Below are positions 53,527 to 61,774 of a stretch of 64,000 bases of DNA, piece by piece. Position 1 is the first letter of the stretch. Each line of letters begins with the position of its first letter. This DNA is from an uncultured Aquimarina sp. (GTDB taxonomy: Bacteria; Bacteroidota; Bacteroidia; Flavobacteriales; Flavobacteriaceae): NCBI GenBank assembly GCA_947498815.1, contig CANMLU010000001.1, positions 372,001-436,000 of the forward strand. Direction: 5' to 3'. The translations under genes and the position numbers were made by a program. The notes beneath the pieces were generated by a model. It saw only the letters and a program-made list of their open reading frames with translations. It made no database searches and had not been told where the DNA came from.

Positions 53527-53600
53527 CAAATTTCACTTAAAACACCATATTTCGGAATGATATTTATCATATTTAAATAGCACAAGAGCTGTTATTTTTG
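53527..53600. promoter_or_regulatory. CRP/FNR-type site 4, bidirectional operator
   Basis: Palindrome TGATATTTATCA at 53558-53569. Rightward -7 element TATTTTTG, a perfect consensus, at 53593-53600; leftward -7 element GAAATTTG at 53527-53534. Each lies exactly 35 nt, start to start, from the palindrome in its direction. One site can thus activate both the efflux operon and the PEP synthase operon. Confidence 0.78.
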
Positions 53601-53622
53601 AGAGAGAAAAAAAAGAAACGAC

Positions 53623-54009
53623 ATGGATGCATCAATTTTTTTGGCAAAGTTTTGGGGTTGGTACCTTATTATATTTTTCTTCATATTAAGCTTTAATCCC
53701 AACAGAATTAAGCAGATTTTTGAGGACTTAAAAGATCAAAAATTTCTGATCATCACATCTTTTATAGCTATTATAGTTGGATTGCTTACCATACTTTTTC
53801 ACAATGTTTGGGAACCAAATTGGAAATTTTTAATTACTGCTATTGGTTGGATTTCTCTTGGGGCAGGATTGGTTCTTTTTATTTTTCCGAAGGGAACCGC
53901 AAAATGGCTCGAATTTATTAATGTTAAGTTGGTGCAAGTACTATACGTGTTATTGTTTTTAACCGGAGTATTCTTATTAAATGCCGCTTATAATTTGGTG
54001 CCATCTTAA
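53623..54009 (+). CDS. Uncharacterised four-helix membrane protein
   Basis: A 128-residue integral membrane protein with four hydrophobic segments (about 10-25, 43-60, 70-90 and 104-124). No family recognised. It is first in a rightward operon with ppsA (20 bp downstream), a flavodoxin-like protein and a hibernation factor, behind a perfect -7 element and CRP/FNR-type site 4. Confidence 0.78.
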   Translation: MDASIFLAKFWGWYLIIFFFILSFNPNRIKQIFEDLKDQKFLIITSFIAIIVGLLTILFHNVWEPNWKFLITAIGWISLGAGLVLFIFPKGTAKWLEFINVKLVQVLYVLLFLTGVFLLNAAYNLVPS

Positions 54010-54029
54010 TTTCTTAAAAATGTAAAGTA

Positions 54030-56417
54030 ATGGAAAGATTCATCAAAAATTTCAACGAAATTACAATCAATGATGTATCATCGGTAGGAGGTAAAAATGC
54101 TTCTCTGGGAGAGATGTTTACGCAATTATCTTCCAAGGGAGTTCGAATTCCTGATGGCTTTGCTACCACAGCAAATGCATTTTGGTTATTTCTAAAAGAA
54201 AATGGTTTAGAACAACCATTACATGATGTATTGAAGGAGTTGGATAGAAAGGAGTATTCCAATCTTGATGAGATCGGTTCAAAAGCTCGTGAATATATAC
54301 TAAACGGAAATTTTTCTGAAGAATTTTCAGAGGCTATCACGAAGGGATATTCGAACTTGGGAGATGATAATGACATAGCAGTAGCAGTAAGAAGTAGTGC
54401 CACTGCAGAGGATTTACCAGAAGCTAGTTTTGCTGGCCAACATGATACTTTTTTAAATATAAAAGGAAAAGAAGCATTACTTCAAGCAGTTAAGAAATGC
54501 TATGCCTCTCTATACACCAATAGAGCGATTAAATATAGAGAAGATAAAATTTTTTTACACCATGATATAGCCCTTTCTGTAGGAGTACAGAAAATGGTGC
54601 GTTCAGATAAAGGGTGCTCTGGAGTGGGTTTCACTATGGAACCAGAGTCGGGCTTTAGAAATATAATTCACCTATCCGGAGTATGGGGATTGGGAGAGAA
54701 TATGGTACAAGGCACTATTAATCCAGACGAATTTTATGTTTTTAAACCCACTCTTGTACAGGGTAAAAATGCCATTGTTCAAAAACAACTTGGAGATAAA
54801 GAGAAAACTATGATTTATTCGGAATCCGAAGGGCATTCGTCCACGATTAATATAGATACCGAAGTAAAAAAACAGCAACAATTCGTATTGTCAAATACCG
54901 AAGTTATGATCCTGGCCAAATGGGCACTGGATATTGAACAACACTATGAAAAACCTATGGATATTGAATGGGCAAAAGATGGGATCACCAATCAACTTTT
55001 TATTACGCAAGCAAGACCCGAAACGGTTCATCATAATAAGAATTCTTCATTACACATCGACTATAAACTGCAAGAGAAAAGTGAAGTATTGGCGGTAGGG
55101 AATGCAATAGGATCTAAAATTGCTATTGGAACGGCAAGAATACTAAAATCACCAAAAGATTCTTATAAACTTCATGAGGGTGATATAATTATTACGGATG
55201 TCACCAGTCCCGATTGGGACCCATTACTTAAAAAGGCAGGAGGGATTATTACGAATCGAGGAGGAAGAACCAGTCATGCAGCAATCGTAGCAAGAGAGCT
55301 TGGTGTTCCGGCTGTAGTAGGCACCAATAGTGCTACACAAGGTATCAAAGAAGGACAAACGATTACGGTTTCCTGTGCCGAGGGTAAAACGGGATACGTA
55401 TACAAAGGAGCTTTGTCGTATATTGAAGAGAAGATTGATTTTAATAAGATTAAACTTCCAAACACCGAAGTCAAGTTGATTCTTTCGGATCCCGAAAAGG
55501 CATTTCAGTTTTCATTTTATCCTAATGATGGAATTGGTCTATTACGAATGGAATTCATCATTGCACATAAGATCAAAGTACATCCGATGGCGTTGGTAAA
55601 ATTTAATCAAATTAACGATGATGAAGTCAGAAATAGAATTGAGAAGCTTACCCAAAATTATCAATCTAAAGAGGATTATTTTGTGGATCAGCTTTCTCAA
55701 GGAATTGCAACGATGGCGGCCGCCTTTTATCCAAAAGAAGTGATCGTACGAATGAGTGACTTTAAGACCAATGAATATGCAAATCTTATTGGCGGAACTC
55801 ATTTCGAACCCAAAGAAGAAAACCCAATGCTAGGTTTTAGAGGAGCTTCGAGATACTACAGCGATATGTATAAAGAAGGTTTCGGGTTAGAATGTAAAGC
55901 GATTAAAAAAGTAAGAGAGGAAATGGGATTAACCAATGTAAAGATTATGATTCCATTTTGCAGAACCGTAAACGAAGGTAAAAAAGTCCTTCAAATCATG
56001 GCTGATAATGGATTGAAAAAAGGAGAAAACGGCCTGGAAATTTATGTAATGTCAGAAATACCAAGTAATGTGATTCTGGCAGATGAATTTGCTAAAGTTT
56101 TTGATGGATTCTCAATAGGCTCCAATGACCTTACTCAATTAACCTTGGGAATCGATAGGGATTCAGAACTTATGGCGCAGGTATTTGATGAAAATGATCC
56201 TGCAACAAAAAAGATGATTGCTTTGGCAATTGAAAAAGCCAATTATTACGATAAAAAAATTGGGATCTGTGGGCAAGCTCCTAGTGATTTCCCAGAATAT
56301 GCATCATTTTTGGTAAATGCTGGGATTAACAGCATCTCATTTAATCCCGATGCCTTATTAAAAGGCATAGAAAACATTAATGCGGCAGAGTCCTATAGGA
56401 CAGCAATTGCTAATTAA
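54030..56417 (+). CDS. ppsA: Phosphoenolpyruvate synthase
   Basis: A 795-residue enzyme that forms phosphoenolpyruvate from pyruvate and ATP. The N-terminal ATP-grasp-like domain includes SVGGKNASLGEMF (18-30) and AVRSSATAEDLPEASFAGQ. The phosphohistidine domain has GGRTSHAAIVAREL with His416, and the C-terminal PEP-binding barrel has GSNDLTQLTLGIDRDS and GICGQAPSD. Length fits PEP synthase better than pyruvate phosphate dikinase. In this operon it probably redirects carbon under stress; pckA at 12813 provides the other route. Confidence 0.94.
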   Translation: MERFIKNFNEITINDVSSVGGKNASLGEMFTQLSSKGVRIPDGFATTANAFWLFLKENGLEQPLHDVLKELDRKEYSNLDEIGSKAREYILNGNFSEEFSEAITKGYSNLGDDNDIAVAVRSSATAEDLPEASFAGQHDTFLNIKGKEALLQAVKKCYASLYTNRAIKYREDKIFLHHDIALSVGVQKMVRSDKGCSGVGFTMEPESGFRNIIHLSGVWGLGENMVQGTINPDEFYVFKPTLVQGKNAIVQKQLGDKEKTMIYSESEGHSSTINIDTEVKKQQQFVLSNTEVMILAKWALDIEQHYEKPMDIEWAKDGITNQLFITQARPETVHHNKNSSLHIDYKLQEKSEVLAVGNAIGSKIAIGTARILKSPKDSYKLHEGDIIITDVTSPDWDPLLKKAGGIITNRGGRTSHAAIVARELGVPAVVGTNSATQGIKEGQTITVSCAEGKTGYVYKGALSYIEEKIDFNKIKLPNTEVKLILSDPEKAFQFSFYPNDGIGLLRMEFIIAHKIKVHPMALVKFNQINDDEVRNRIEKLTQNYQSKEDYFVDQLSQGIATMAAAFYPKEVIVRMSDFKTNEYANLIGGTHFEPKEENPMLGFRGASRYYSDMYKEGFGLECKAIKKVREEMGLTNVKIMIPFCRTVNEGKKVLQIMADNGLKKGENGLEIYVMSEIPSNVILADEFAKVFDGFSIGSNDLTQLTLGIDRDSELMAQVFDENDPATKKMIALAIEKANYYDKKIGICGQAPSDFPEYASFLVNAGINSISFNPDALLKGIENINAAESYRTAIAN

Positions 56418-56454
56418 AAACAAAGGATTGTTAATTAGAAATCCTGTATTGATA

Positions 56455-57054
56455 ATGAAAAGAAGAAAAAGAATAATGACAACCTTACTATTTGTAATAG
56501 GATTAACTTTGGTGATTTGGATTATTCTTACCTTAGTAGTAGGAAAAAAAGGCCCCGAAAAAATAGCATTGATAGGAGGATCTAATGATGATAAAAAGGC
56601 GCTTATCGTATACGACCCAGATCCGATTTATAATCTGGATGAAAAAATAAGTAAGTCTTTTGCCGAAGGTCTTGCAGAAAAAGGCTGGTCATCAAAAGTT
56701 GCTACCGTAGCAGCAGTTAAAAATGTAGAAGAAGAACCATTTGATTTATACGTTTTCTGTGCTAATACCTATAATTGGGCACCGGATAAAGCCATTCGCA
56801 ACCACATTAAAAATAGTAATTACCTACAAGGAAAAAAGGTAGTTGCCATTACGTTGGGTAGTGGATCAACAAAAAGGTCTCAACGTATGCTCGAGGAACT
56901 GATTGAGCAAAAACAAGCCACATTAATTGATTCAAAAGTGTTTTGGTTGATGAAACCCAATGAAGAAACGAAAACGAAAAGATCAAATATTAAGATCGCT
57001 GTAGAAATGGCAAACACTTTCGGAAAACAAATAGCCGAAAACATTGAAAATTAA
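56455..57054 (+). CDS. Membrane-anchored flavodoxin-like protein
   Basis: A 199-residue protein with an N-terminal arginine/lysine-rich start and one membrane helix (about 9-30). An alpha/beta domain like flavodoxin follows (KALIVYDPDP, DLYVFCANTYNWAPDKAIRN, KKVVAITLGSGST). The phosphate-binding loop is not canonical, so FMN binding is uncertain. The ATG at 56455 is used; earlier in-frame starts lie inside ppsA. 33 bp before the hibernation factor gene. Confidence 0.72.
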   Translation: MKRRKRIMTTLLFVIGLTLVIWIILTLVVGKKGPEKIALIGGSNDDKKALIVYDPDPIYNLDEKISKSFAEGLAEKGWSSKVATVAAVKNVEEEPFDLYVFCANTYNWAPDKAIRNHIKNSNYLQGKKVVAITLGSGSTKRSQRMLEELIEQKQATLIDSKVFWLMKPNEETKTKRSNIKIAVEMANTFGKQIAENIEN

Positions 57055-57086
57055 AATAATTAATTGAACATAAAATAAATTAGCTT

Positions 57087-57389
57087 ATGAAAACCAACAT
57101 TCAATTTGTACAAATGCCTGTGAGTGAAACAATGGAGAGTTATGTACATGAAAAATTAGATAAATTGTATCAAAAATATGACTGGGTAATTAAATCCGAT
57201 GTGTTTTTTAAAAAAGAAAACGACCCCAAGGGAAAAGGAAAGATCTGTGATGTAGAATTAAGTTTACCTGGTCCAAAAATATATGCAACCTCTAATGAGA
57301 AAAATTTTGAGTTGGCTTTTAAAGAAAGTCTTAGCGATATTCAAAAACAACTCAAAAAACGAAAACAGACGATGAAACCACATATGTGA
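57087..57389 (+). CDS. Ribosome hibernation factor, HPF/RaiA family (short)
   Basis: A 100-residue single-domain protein of the HPF/RaiA (S30AE) family, which sits in the decoding centre of resting 70S ribosomes. The pattern MKTNIQFVQMPVSETMESYV, LDKLYQKYD and a basic tail (KQLKKRKQTMK) match. It lacks the C-terminal dimerisation domain of long HPF. Last gene of the operon under CRP/FNR-type site 4, consistent with a dormancy response. Confidence 0.88.
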   Translation: MKTNIQFVQMPVSETMESYVHEKLDKLYQKYDWVIKSDVFFKKENDPKGKGKICDVELSLPGPKIYATSNEKNFELAFKESLSDIQKQLKKRKQTMKPHM

Positions 57390-57439
57390 AAAATGAAAAG
57401 TCCATCAATTGAAATTTTAACAAATAAAATTCCAAAAAC

Positions 57440-57482
57440 TGATATTTGTCATGTTTTTTAGATGCTAAACAAATTACTTTAG
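57440..57482 (+). promoter_or_regulatory. CRP/FNR-type site 5 with -7 element, no protein gene behind it
   Basis: Palindrome TGATATTTGTCA at 57440-57451 and -7 element TACTTTAG at 57475-57482, 35 nt start to start. TACTTTAG is identical to the -7 element at the SYLF gene. The downstream 240 bp carry no frame longer than about 20 codons. Confidence 0.7.
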
Positions 57483-57487
57483 CTCCT

Positions 57488-57702
57488 GTAGTTAATAAAT
57501 GATTCTTTGTATTTAATTAAAGAATAGGTTTTTGTGATAGCAATGTGGCAAGAACCGAATCGAAGAAATTGAGTATATTTTTTTTAGGAAAATTATCTGA
57601 TTTTGGAAATCTAGCGATAGAAGATTGAAGAGTATCGTACTATAAATAAAATTAATTTCTTCGGAAGGAAACAGCTAGGTGAAGGTCTAGCTGTTTCTGT
57701 TT
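57488..57702 (+). ncRNA. Candidate small RNA under CRP/FNR-type control
   Basis: The promoter at 57440-57482 predicts a transcript start near 57486-57490. A terminator-like hairpin at 57668-57697, GAAACAGCTAG with CTAGCTGTTTC, followed by TGTTTTAT, would end it near 57702, giving about 215 nt. Short frames of 12 and 19 codons exist but lack a convincing ribosome-binding site. The region lies between the hibernation-factor gene and a convergent hydrolase. It could be a regulatory RNA or encode a very small peptide. Confidence 0.5.
57668..57702 (+). terminator. Terminator of the candidate small RNA
   Basis: A perfect 11-bp stem (57668-57678 with 57687-57697), an 8-nt loop and a modest T-rich tail. 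Confidence 0.75.
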
Positions 57703-57730
57703 TATGAGGGTGTGTTATCGCAGTATTTTA

Positions 57731-58813
57731 CTAATTTTTAGTTTTTAAATAATCATATAATAATTTCCAATAACTATAATTAGAAACACCACCTTTTTTA
57801 AGACCCCAATCAACCAATTTTGGAACCTTATATTTATGAGCTACTACAATGTTTAGTTTTGGAATTACAGTAATAAACTGACCTCCCCATCCAGTAGCAG
57901 AATAAGCCCCTTCAAAATCGGGGTGGTGTTTAAAATTATCAACCAACCACCACATATAACCGTAAGAAAATTGATATGGGTTTTGCCCTTTACGCTCATT
58001 TATGATACTTGTCGGTGTTACTGTTGTAGTGATTTTTTTTATCCATTCTTCAGACACTAATTGTTTACCATTCCAATTGCCTTTGTTAAGCATTAATTGA
58101 CCGATTTTAGCCATATCTCGTGTAGAAATATAGATATGATATGCGGGATACTTTGATTTTCTTTTGTTGTATCTTTTCTTTTGATTTTTTATATTCCAAT
58201 CCTGAAAACCAAGCGGAATGGCGAGTTGTTCTTCTATTTCTTGATAGATGCTTTTACCGGATTTTTCTTCCAGAATAAAACCAGCTACATTAAAATCCCA
58301 ATTATTGTACACAAAATATTCTCCTGGTTTTACCGACCCTCTTTTTTTGATATTATTTTTATCATACCCACCATTAGAGGGTGTATGAAATACTCCGGAC
58401 CGGGAAGTGATAATATCGTTTATGGTTGCTTTTTTTTCGATAGGCAAAAGCCCTTCAATATCATCAATTCCAATGCTGCCAATCGTTTGTTCTAAGTCTA
58501 TAATTCCGTTTTCGACATATTTGCCATACAAGATACTTAAAACACTTTTTCTGCAGGAAGCTATATATGAAACTTCCTCAATGTCTCCATATTCATAAAT
58601 AACTTTTCCATTTTGTAATACCATCATTCCTGTTGTTTGAAGATGATTTTGCAAATAATTAGTCAAAGAATCTAATCTGTTTTTAGAGAATTCAAAATTT
58701 TCTAAAACCGTGTTTTTTTTAAAAGCAGTTCCGGTAAACTGGGCTTTTTTTGTTCCGCAACTTTGAAGAATTAAAAAGGTAATTACAATTAAATACTTGT
58801 TCACTGTCATCAT
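57731..58813 (-). CDS. Serine hydrolase, class C beta-lactamase family
   Basis: A 360-residue lipoprotein (ITFLILQSC, Cys about 19) of the beta-lactamase/penicillin-binding fold. SxxK is SCRK at residues 86-89, the YxN motif is in FVYNNWDFN near 168-176, and the third motif region is ATGWGGQF. The family contains esterases and peptidases as well as beta-lactamases; nothing here points to antibiotic resistance. Two adjacent ATGs are possible starts. Confidence 0.84.
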   Translation of the reverse strand: MMTVNKYLIVITFLILQSCGTKKAQFTGTAFKKNTVLENFEFSKNRLDSLTNYLQNHLQTTGMMVLQNGKVIYEYGDIEEVSYIASCRKSVLSILYGKYVENGIIDLEQTIGSIGIDDIEGLLPIEKKATINDIITSRSGVFHTPSNGGYDKNNIKKRGSVKPGEYFVYNNWDFNVAGFILEEKSGKSIYQEIEEQLAIPLGFQDWNIKNQKKRYNKRKSKYPAYHIYISTRDMAKIGQLMLNKGNWNGKQLVSEEWIKKITTTVTPTSIINERKGQNPYQFSYGYMWWLVDNFKHHPDFEGAYSATGWGGQFITVIPKLNIVVAHKYKVPKLVDWGLKKGGVSNYSYWKLLYDYLKTKN

Positions 58814-58883
58814 TACTAATTTTTTTATTGATCTGTAAAATTAGGCCTAACAAAGATGATAGTTTAAATTTTAATCTTTAAGA

Positions 58884-58910
58884 TACTCTCAAAAAAGGAT
58901 TTTGAGAGTA
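58884..58910 (-). terminator. Weak terminator hairpin after the AraC-type gene
   Basis: Stem TACTCTCAAA (58884-58893) with TTTGAGAGTA (58901-58910), but only a short T-rich stretch on the reverse strand. It separates the regulator gene from the hydrolase gene. Confidence 0.5.
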
Positions 58911-58926
58911 AAAAGAATTGGTGCAG

Positions 58927-60066
58927 TTAGATTTTTTTTAAATCAGGTGCCAGAGAATGACTTTTTATAAATTGTTTTGGGGTAAGATTCGTCTCTGTTT
59001 TAAATATGCGGTAAAAACTTGCTTCAGAATTAAAACCACATTCTACAGCAAACCCAAGAAGCGAAAGATTACCGATTTCTTCGGTTAACAGGCGATGTTT
59101 GACCTCCTTTACTCTTGCTTCATTAATAAGATTACGAAAATTTTTCTTGTAATGTATGTTTATTGTATTAGAAAGTATAGTTTCATTTACATCTAGCATT
59201 TGGGCCACTTGCTGCAGGTTTAATTTTGGATCGAGATATATCTTATTCATTTTTATTGCTTGGTCGAGTTGGGCAATCAGTTTTAAATCAACTTCTTTTA
59301 ATGATTTTTTATTCGAATTGTTTGAAAACCCTTTTAGAATTATATCCGAATTTTTGTATCCAATTAATCCCATATAATACACCAAAGTCGCAATAATCAA
59401 ATGATCCAGTTTCCAACGCCAATTATAAGATGAGTCAAGAAAATAATTGAGTCCCAAATTGATGATAGTATATATCGATATCAAGGAAAACCATATCACT
59501 ATATTATTAAGAAAATTCAATTCAGAGAATTGAGTGTCCGACGTAGTGTTTGATAACCATTTCTTATAATTTTGGATATGTCGAAAGGCGAAATATAGAT
59601 AGATAATTGTACTTATTTGCAATAGATATTCTTCAATCTCCTTTACTTGATTAAATGAAAATAAGTCGGCAATTAAGCGTTTTTCGGATAAAATATTGGT
59701 TTTCATTATGGCAATATAGACCACAATTGCATACACTTGAGAAGCAAAAAAGGGAATATAATGTAACCAATCCTTATTCCTAAACTCGAACTTTGGATTA
59801 ACAAAAGATACAACATAGAAGAAAAAAAGAGGAGGAAGAGCTAGCTCTATTCCATTAGGGAAAAAACCAAAACCATGTATTTTCCATAAGTCAAAAGAAT
59901 GTAACAGGATTTTGGTATTGAGCCAACAGAAACTTAATATACCTAAGGCAAGAAATTTATTTGATTGCTTCTTGTCCGATTTTGTAAGTAGTAGTATGCT
60001 ACAAATAATGCCGGTAGTCATACCCATAAGAATTAATACATCAAAAAGAGAAAACTGTATATTCAA
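58927..60066 (-). CDS. Membrane-bound AraC family regulator
   Basis: A 379-residue protein: seven hydrophobic segments in the first 240 residues, then a cytoplasmic C-terminal AraC DNA-binding domain (about 270-370). The two helix-turn-helix units are NLQQVAQMLDVNETILSNTI and LLGFAVECGFNSEASFYRIF, ending in LTPKQFIKSHSL. The membrane part probably senses an envelope or external signal. The adjacent serine hydrolase, same strand, may be a target. Confidence 0.88.
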   Translation of the reverse strand: MNIQFSLFDVLILMGMTTGIICSILLLTKSDKKQSNKFLALGILSFCWLNTKILLHSFDLWKIHGFGFFPNGIELALPPLFFFYVVSFVNPKFEFRNKDWLHYIPFFASQVYAIVVYIAIMKTNILSEKRLIADLFSFNQVKEIEEYLLQISTIIYLYFAFRHIQNYKKWLSNTTSDTQFSELNFLNNIVIWFSLISIYTIINLGLNYFLDSSYNWRWKLDHLIIATLVYYMGLIGYKNSDIILKGFSNNSNKKSLKEVDLKLIAQLDQAIKMNKIYLDPKLNLQQVAQMLDVNETILSNTINIHYKKNFRNLINEARVKEVKHRLLTEEIGNLSLLGFAVECGFNSEASFYRIFKTETNLTPKQFIKSHSLAPDLKKI

Positions 60067-60160
60067 ACTATTACTTTTTTATCATTAAGGTAGAGATGCA
60101 ATATAGGTAAATTGTTGCTGTACTTCTTTAATTGGTTGTATTCTTCAAACTTTATAATTT

Positions 60161-60397
60161 TCAAAGGTTTTTCAATTGTTCTTGAATATGAAGAAGTTTA
60201 ATTCTTTTTTTGATATAATCTTTATCTAAAAAATCTAATCGTCGTTGAATTTCTTTCGAAAAATTTTCAGGGTTTTCGGAATTATATTTTTTTATAGTAT
60301 TCTCTGTAAATAAGCGTAATTTGGACTTGCACGAATCACATATAGCATAACCATACATATCTTTGCCATTTTTACCACAATTGAAGCATTTTTTCAT
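60161..60397 (-). CDS. Small zinc-ribbon protein
   Basis: A 78-residue protein with CFNCGKNG and ICDSCKSKL (two CxxC pairs) at the N-terminus, followed by a charged helical tail. Probably binds one zinc ion. Function unknown. Monocistronic. Confidence 0.72.
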   Translation of the reverse strand: MKKCFNCGKNGKDMYGYAICDSCKSKLRLFTENTIKKYNSENPENFSKEIQRRLDFLDKDYIKKRIKLLHIQEQLKNL

Positions 60398-60532
60398 CTT
60401 AGATTTTTTTATTTCTCAACTCAGACAGTTTATTCTTCTAATTCGATCTTTTTAGGATTTTTTTCTTATCTCGTTATACTATTTCAGAAAAAGTCCGATG
60501 GTTAATTGAAAAATTAATAGATTATTTTACAC

Positions 60533-61009
60533 TTATAATTTTCTTTTAAAAATATATCGCGTTATAAATATCCCTTGTCCATCATCTTCACCGGCATCAC
60601 TTTCCACAGCACTTGTAACAAATATTAAATTCCATCCATTGGCCAACATCGGCGTTAATTTTGATGATATCACTGCATCGTTGGCTGCGATATTTTGAAA
60701 ACGTATACCGCCTACATTGTAGAAGTTTAATAGTTTGGTTTCTTCAAAATCTTTGACACGAATATCTTTTCGTTTTGATTTATTTCGAGTATTATCTTCT
60801 TCGGTTTGTTCTGATGAGAATTCCTTATAATCCCGTTCTGCGTTAGCCGAAATGAGGCGTGATCGACCTAAACCAAGAGGAACAATAGACTCTACGCTTG
60901 TAATTACTTTAACTTCAAATTTTGGTTGCGTATTTTCTATTTCGTTTTGTGCGAAGGTGCTAAAAATTGTTGCAATGGCAAATACGCCAGTTAGAATAGA
61001 TTTTTTCAT
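60533..61009 (-). CDS. Uncharacterised exported protein
   Basis: A 158-residue protein with a signal peptide (SILTGVFAIATIFSTFAQ), a central charged stretch (EQTEEDNTRNKSKRKDIRVK) and a C-terminal part with NGWNLIFVTSAVESDAGE and GIFITRYIFKRKL. No family recognised. It follows the SYLF gene by 10 bp and probably shares its CRP/FNR-type promoter. Confidence 0.68.
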   Translation of the reverse strand: MKKSILTGVFAIATIFSTFAQNEIENTQPKFEVKVITSVESIVPLGLGRSRLISANAERDYKEFSSEQTEEDNTRNKSKRKDIRVKDFEETKLLNFYNVGGIRFQNIAANDAVISSKLTPMLANGWNLIFVTSAVESDAGEDDGQGIFITRYIFKRKL

Positions 61010-61019
61010 AAGTTTTTAA

Positions 61020-61577
61020 TTAGTCATTAACTTTTGGCTTATATTTAAAATGTTGACCACCTATGGAGGCCTCAACCATTACTCCGCCTTTTGTAGATGT
61101 AAATACTGCCACACCCTCTTGATATGCCACATCGACCGAGGCTCCTTCTTTTAAAACTACAGCGGATGCCTGGGCATCAAATTTTAATTTTCCATTTGTA
61201 AAACGTTCAAAGAACTCCTCATTTTCAAAGAAAATTACCTCGCTGTATTGTTGTCCTCCAAATTGCAATCCAAATGATGCTTGTTTTAATCTTGCGGTCC
61301 CAACCACCTGGTTATTTTTGTATACTACACCGTTGCCAATCGCACCACCAATTGTTACTGCTGCTTTGGTAACTTTTGGAAATACCGCATATCCATAAGA
61401 TTTATCGCAAAAAGATTGAAGCTTGGGTGTTTTTTTGATCATTGCCTGTAGTGCTTCTTGTGCCTCGTTTTCTAGTTCGGGATTCCATCCTCCTATCTGG
61501 GCGCTCATTGTAAGAGACAACATAAAACTTAATAATGCAATTATGACTTTCGATTTTTTAAATTTTAATGCTTTCAT
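61020..61577 (-). CDS. Exported SYLF/YSC84 lipid-binding domain protein
   Basis: A 185-residue protein with a signal peptide (about 1-26, ending in TMSAQ). A SYLF domain follows (about 40-183), with GYAVFPKVTKAAVTIGGAIG, QFGGQQYSEVIFFENEE and the terminal KGGVMVEASIGGQHF. SYLF domains bind phosphoinositides in eukaryotes; bacterial members are exported and little studied. First gene of a two-gene operon. Confidence 0.88.
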   Translation of the reverse strand: MKALKFKKSKVIIALLSFMLSLTMSAQIGGWNPELENEAQEALQAMIKKTPKLQSFCDKSYGYAVFPKVTKAAVTIGGAIGNGVVYKNNQVVGTARLKQASFGLQFGGQQYSEVIFFENEEFFERFTNGKLKFDAQASAVVLKEGASVDVAYQEGVAVFTSTKGGVMVEASIGGQHFKYKPKVND

Positions 61578-61609
61578 GACATCTAATTTTTATAATTTTT
61601 GAGTAAGAA

Positions 61610-61652
61610 CTAAAGTACATTTCTATACTTAGTATTAATATGATTATGGTCA
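61610..61652 (-). promoter_or_regulatory. CRP/FNR-type site 6 with -7 element (SYLF operon)
   Basis: Palindrome TGATTATGGTCA at 61641-61652 (+ strand reading), its arms extended to ATGA...TCAT. The inner pair (T/G) is asymmetric, a close variant of the TGA-Y-N4-R-TCA form. Reverse-strand -7 element TACTTTAG at 61610-61617, 35 nt start to start. The SYLF ATG is 32 bp downstream. Confidence 0.7.
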
Positions 61653-61700
61653 TATTGCTAACCCCACTTTATTTTTTCTTGAAGAAGAACGACCTCTGAC

Positions 61701-61743
61701 TGACCAATATCATTTTTTTTGTCTTTGTAGTTATCGAAATTTA
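61701..61743 (+). promoter_or_regulatory. CRP/FNR-type site 7 with -7 element (flavodoxin operon)
   Basis: Palindrome TGACCAATATCA at 61701-61712 and -7-like GAAATTTA at 61736-61743, 35 nt start to start. The flavodoxin start is 31 bp downstream. Site 6 lies only 60 bp away and serves the divergent gene. Confidence 0.62.
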
Positions 61744-61774
61744 GTCTGCTTTTGATACATCACTTTCAAAAAAG

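Noticed and set aside
58927-60066. The AraC-type protein as regulator of the CRP/FNR-type sites.
   Set aside because: AraC proteins bind non-palindromic direct repeats; the sites are symmetric TGA...TCA palindromes typical of Crp/Fnr dimers.
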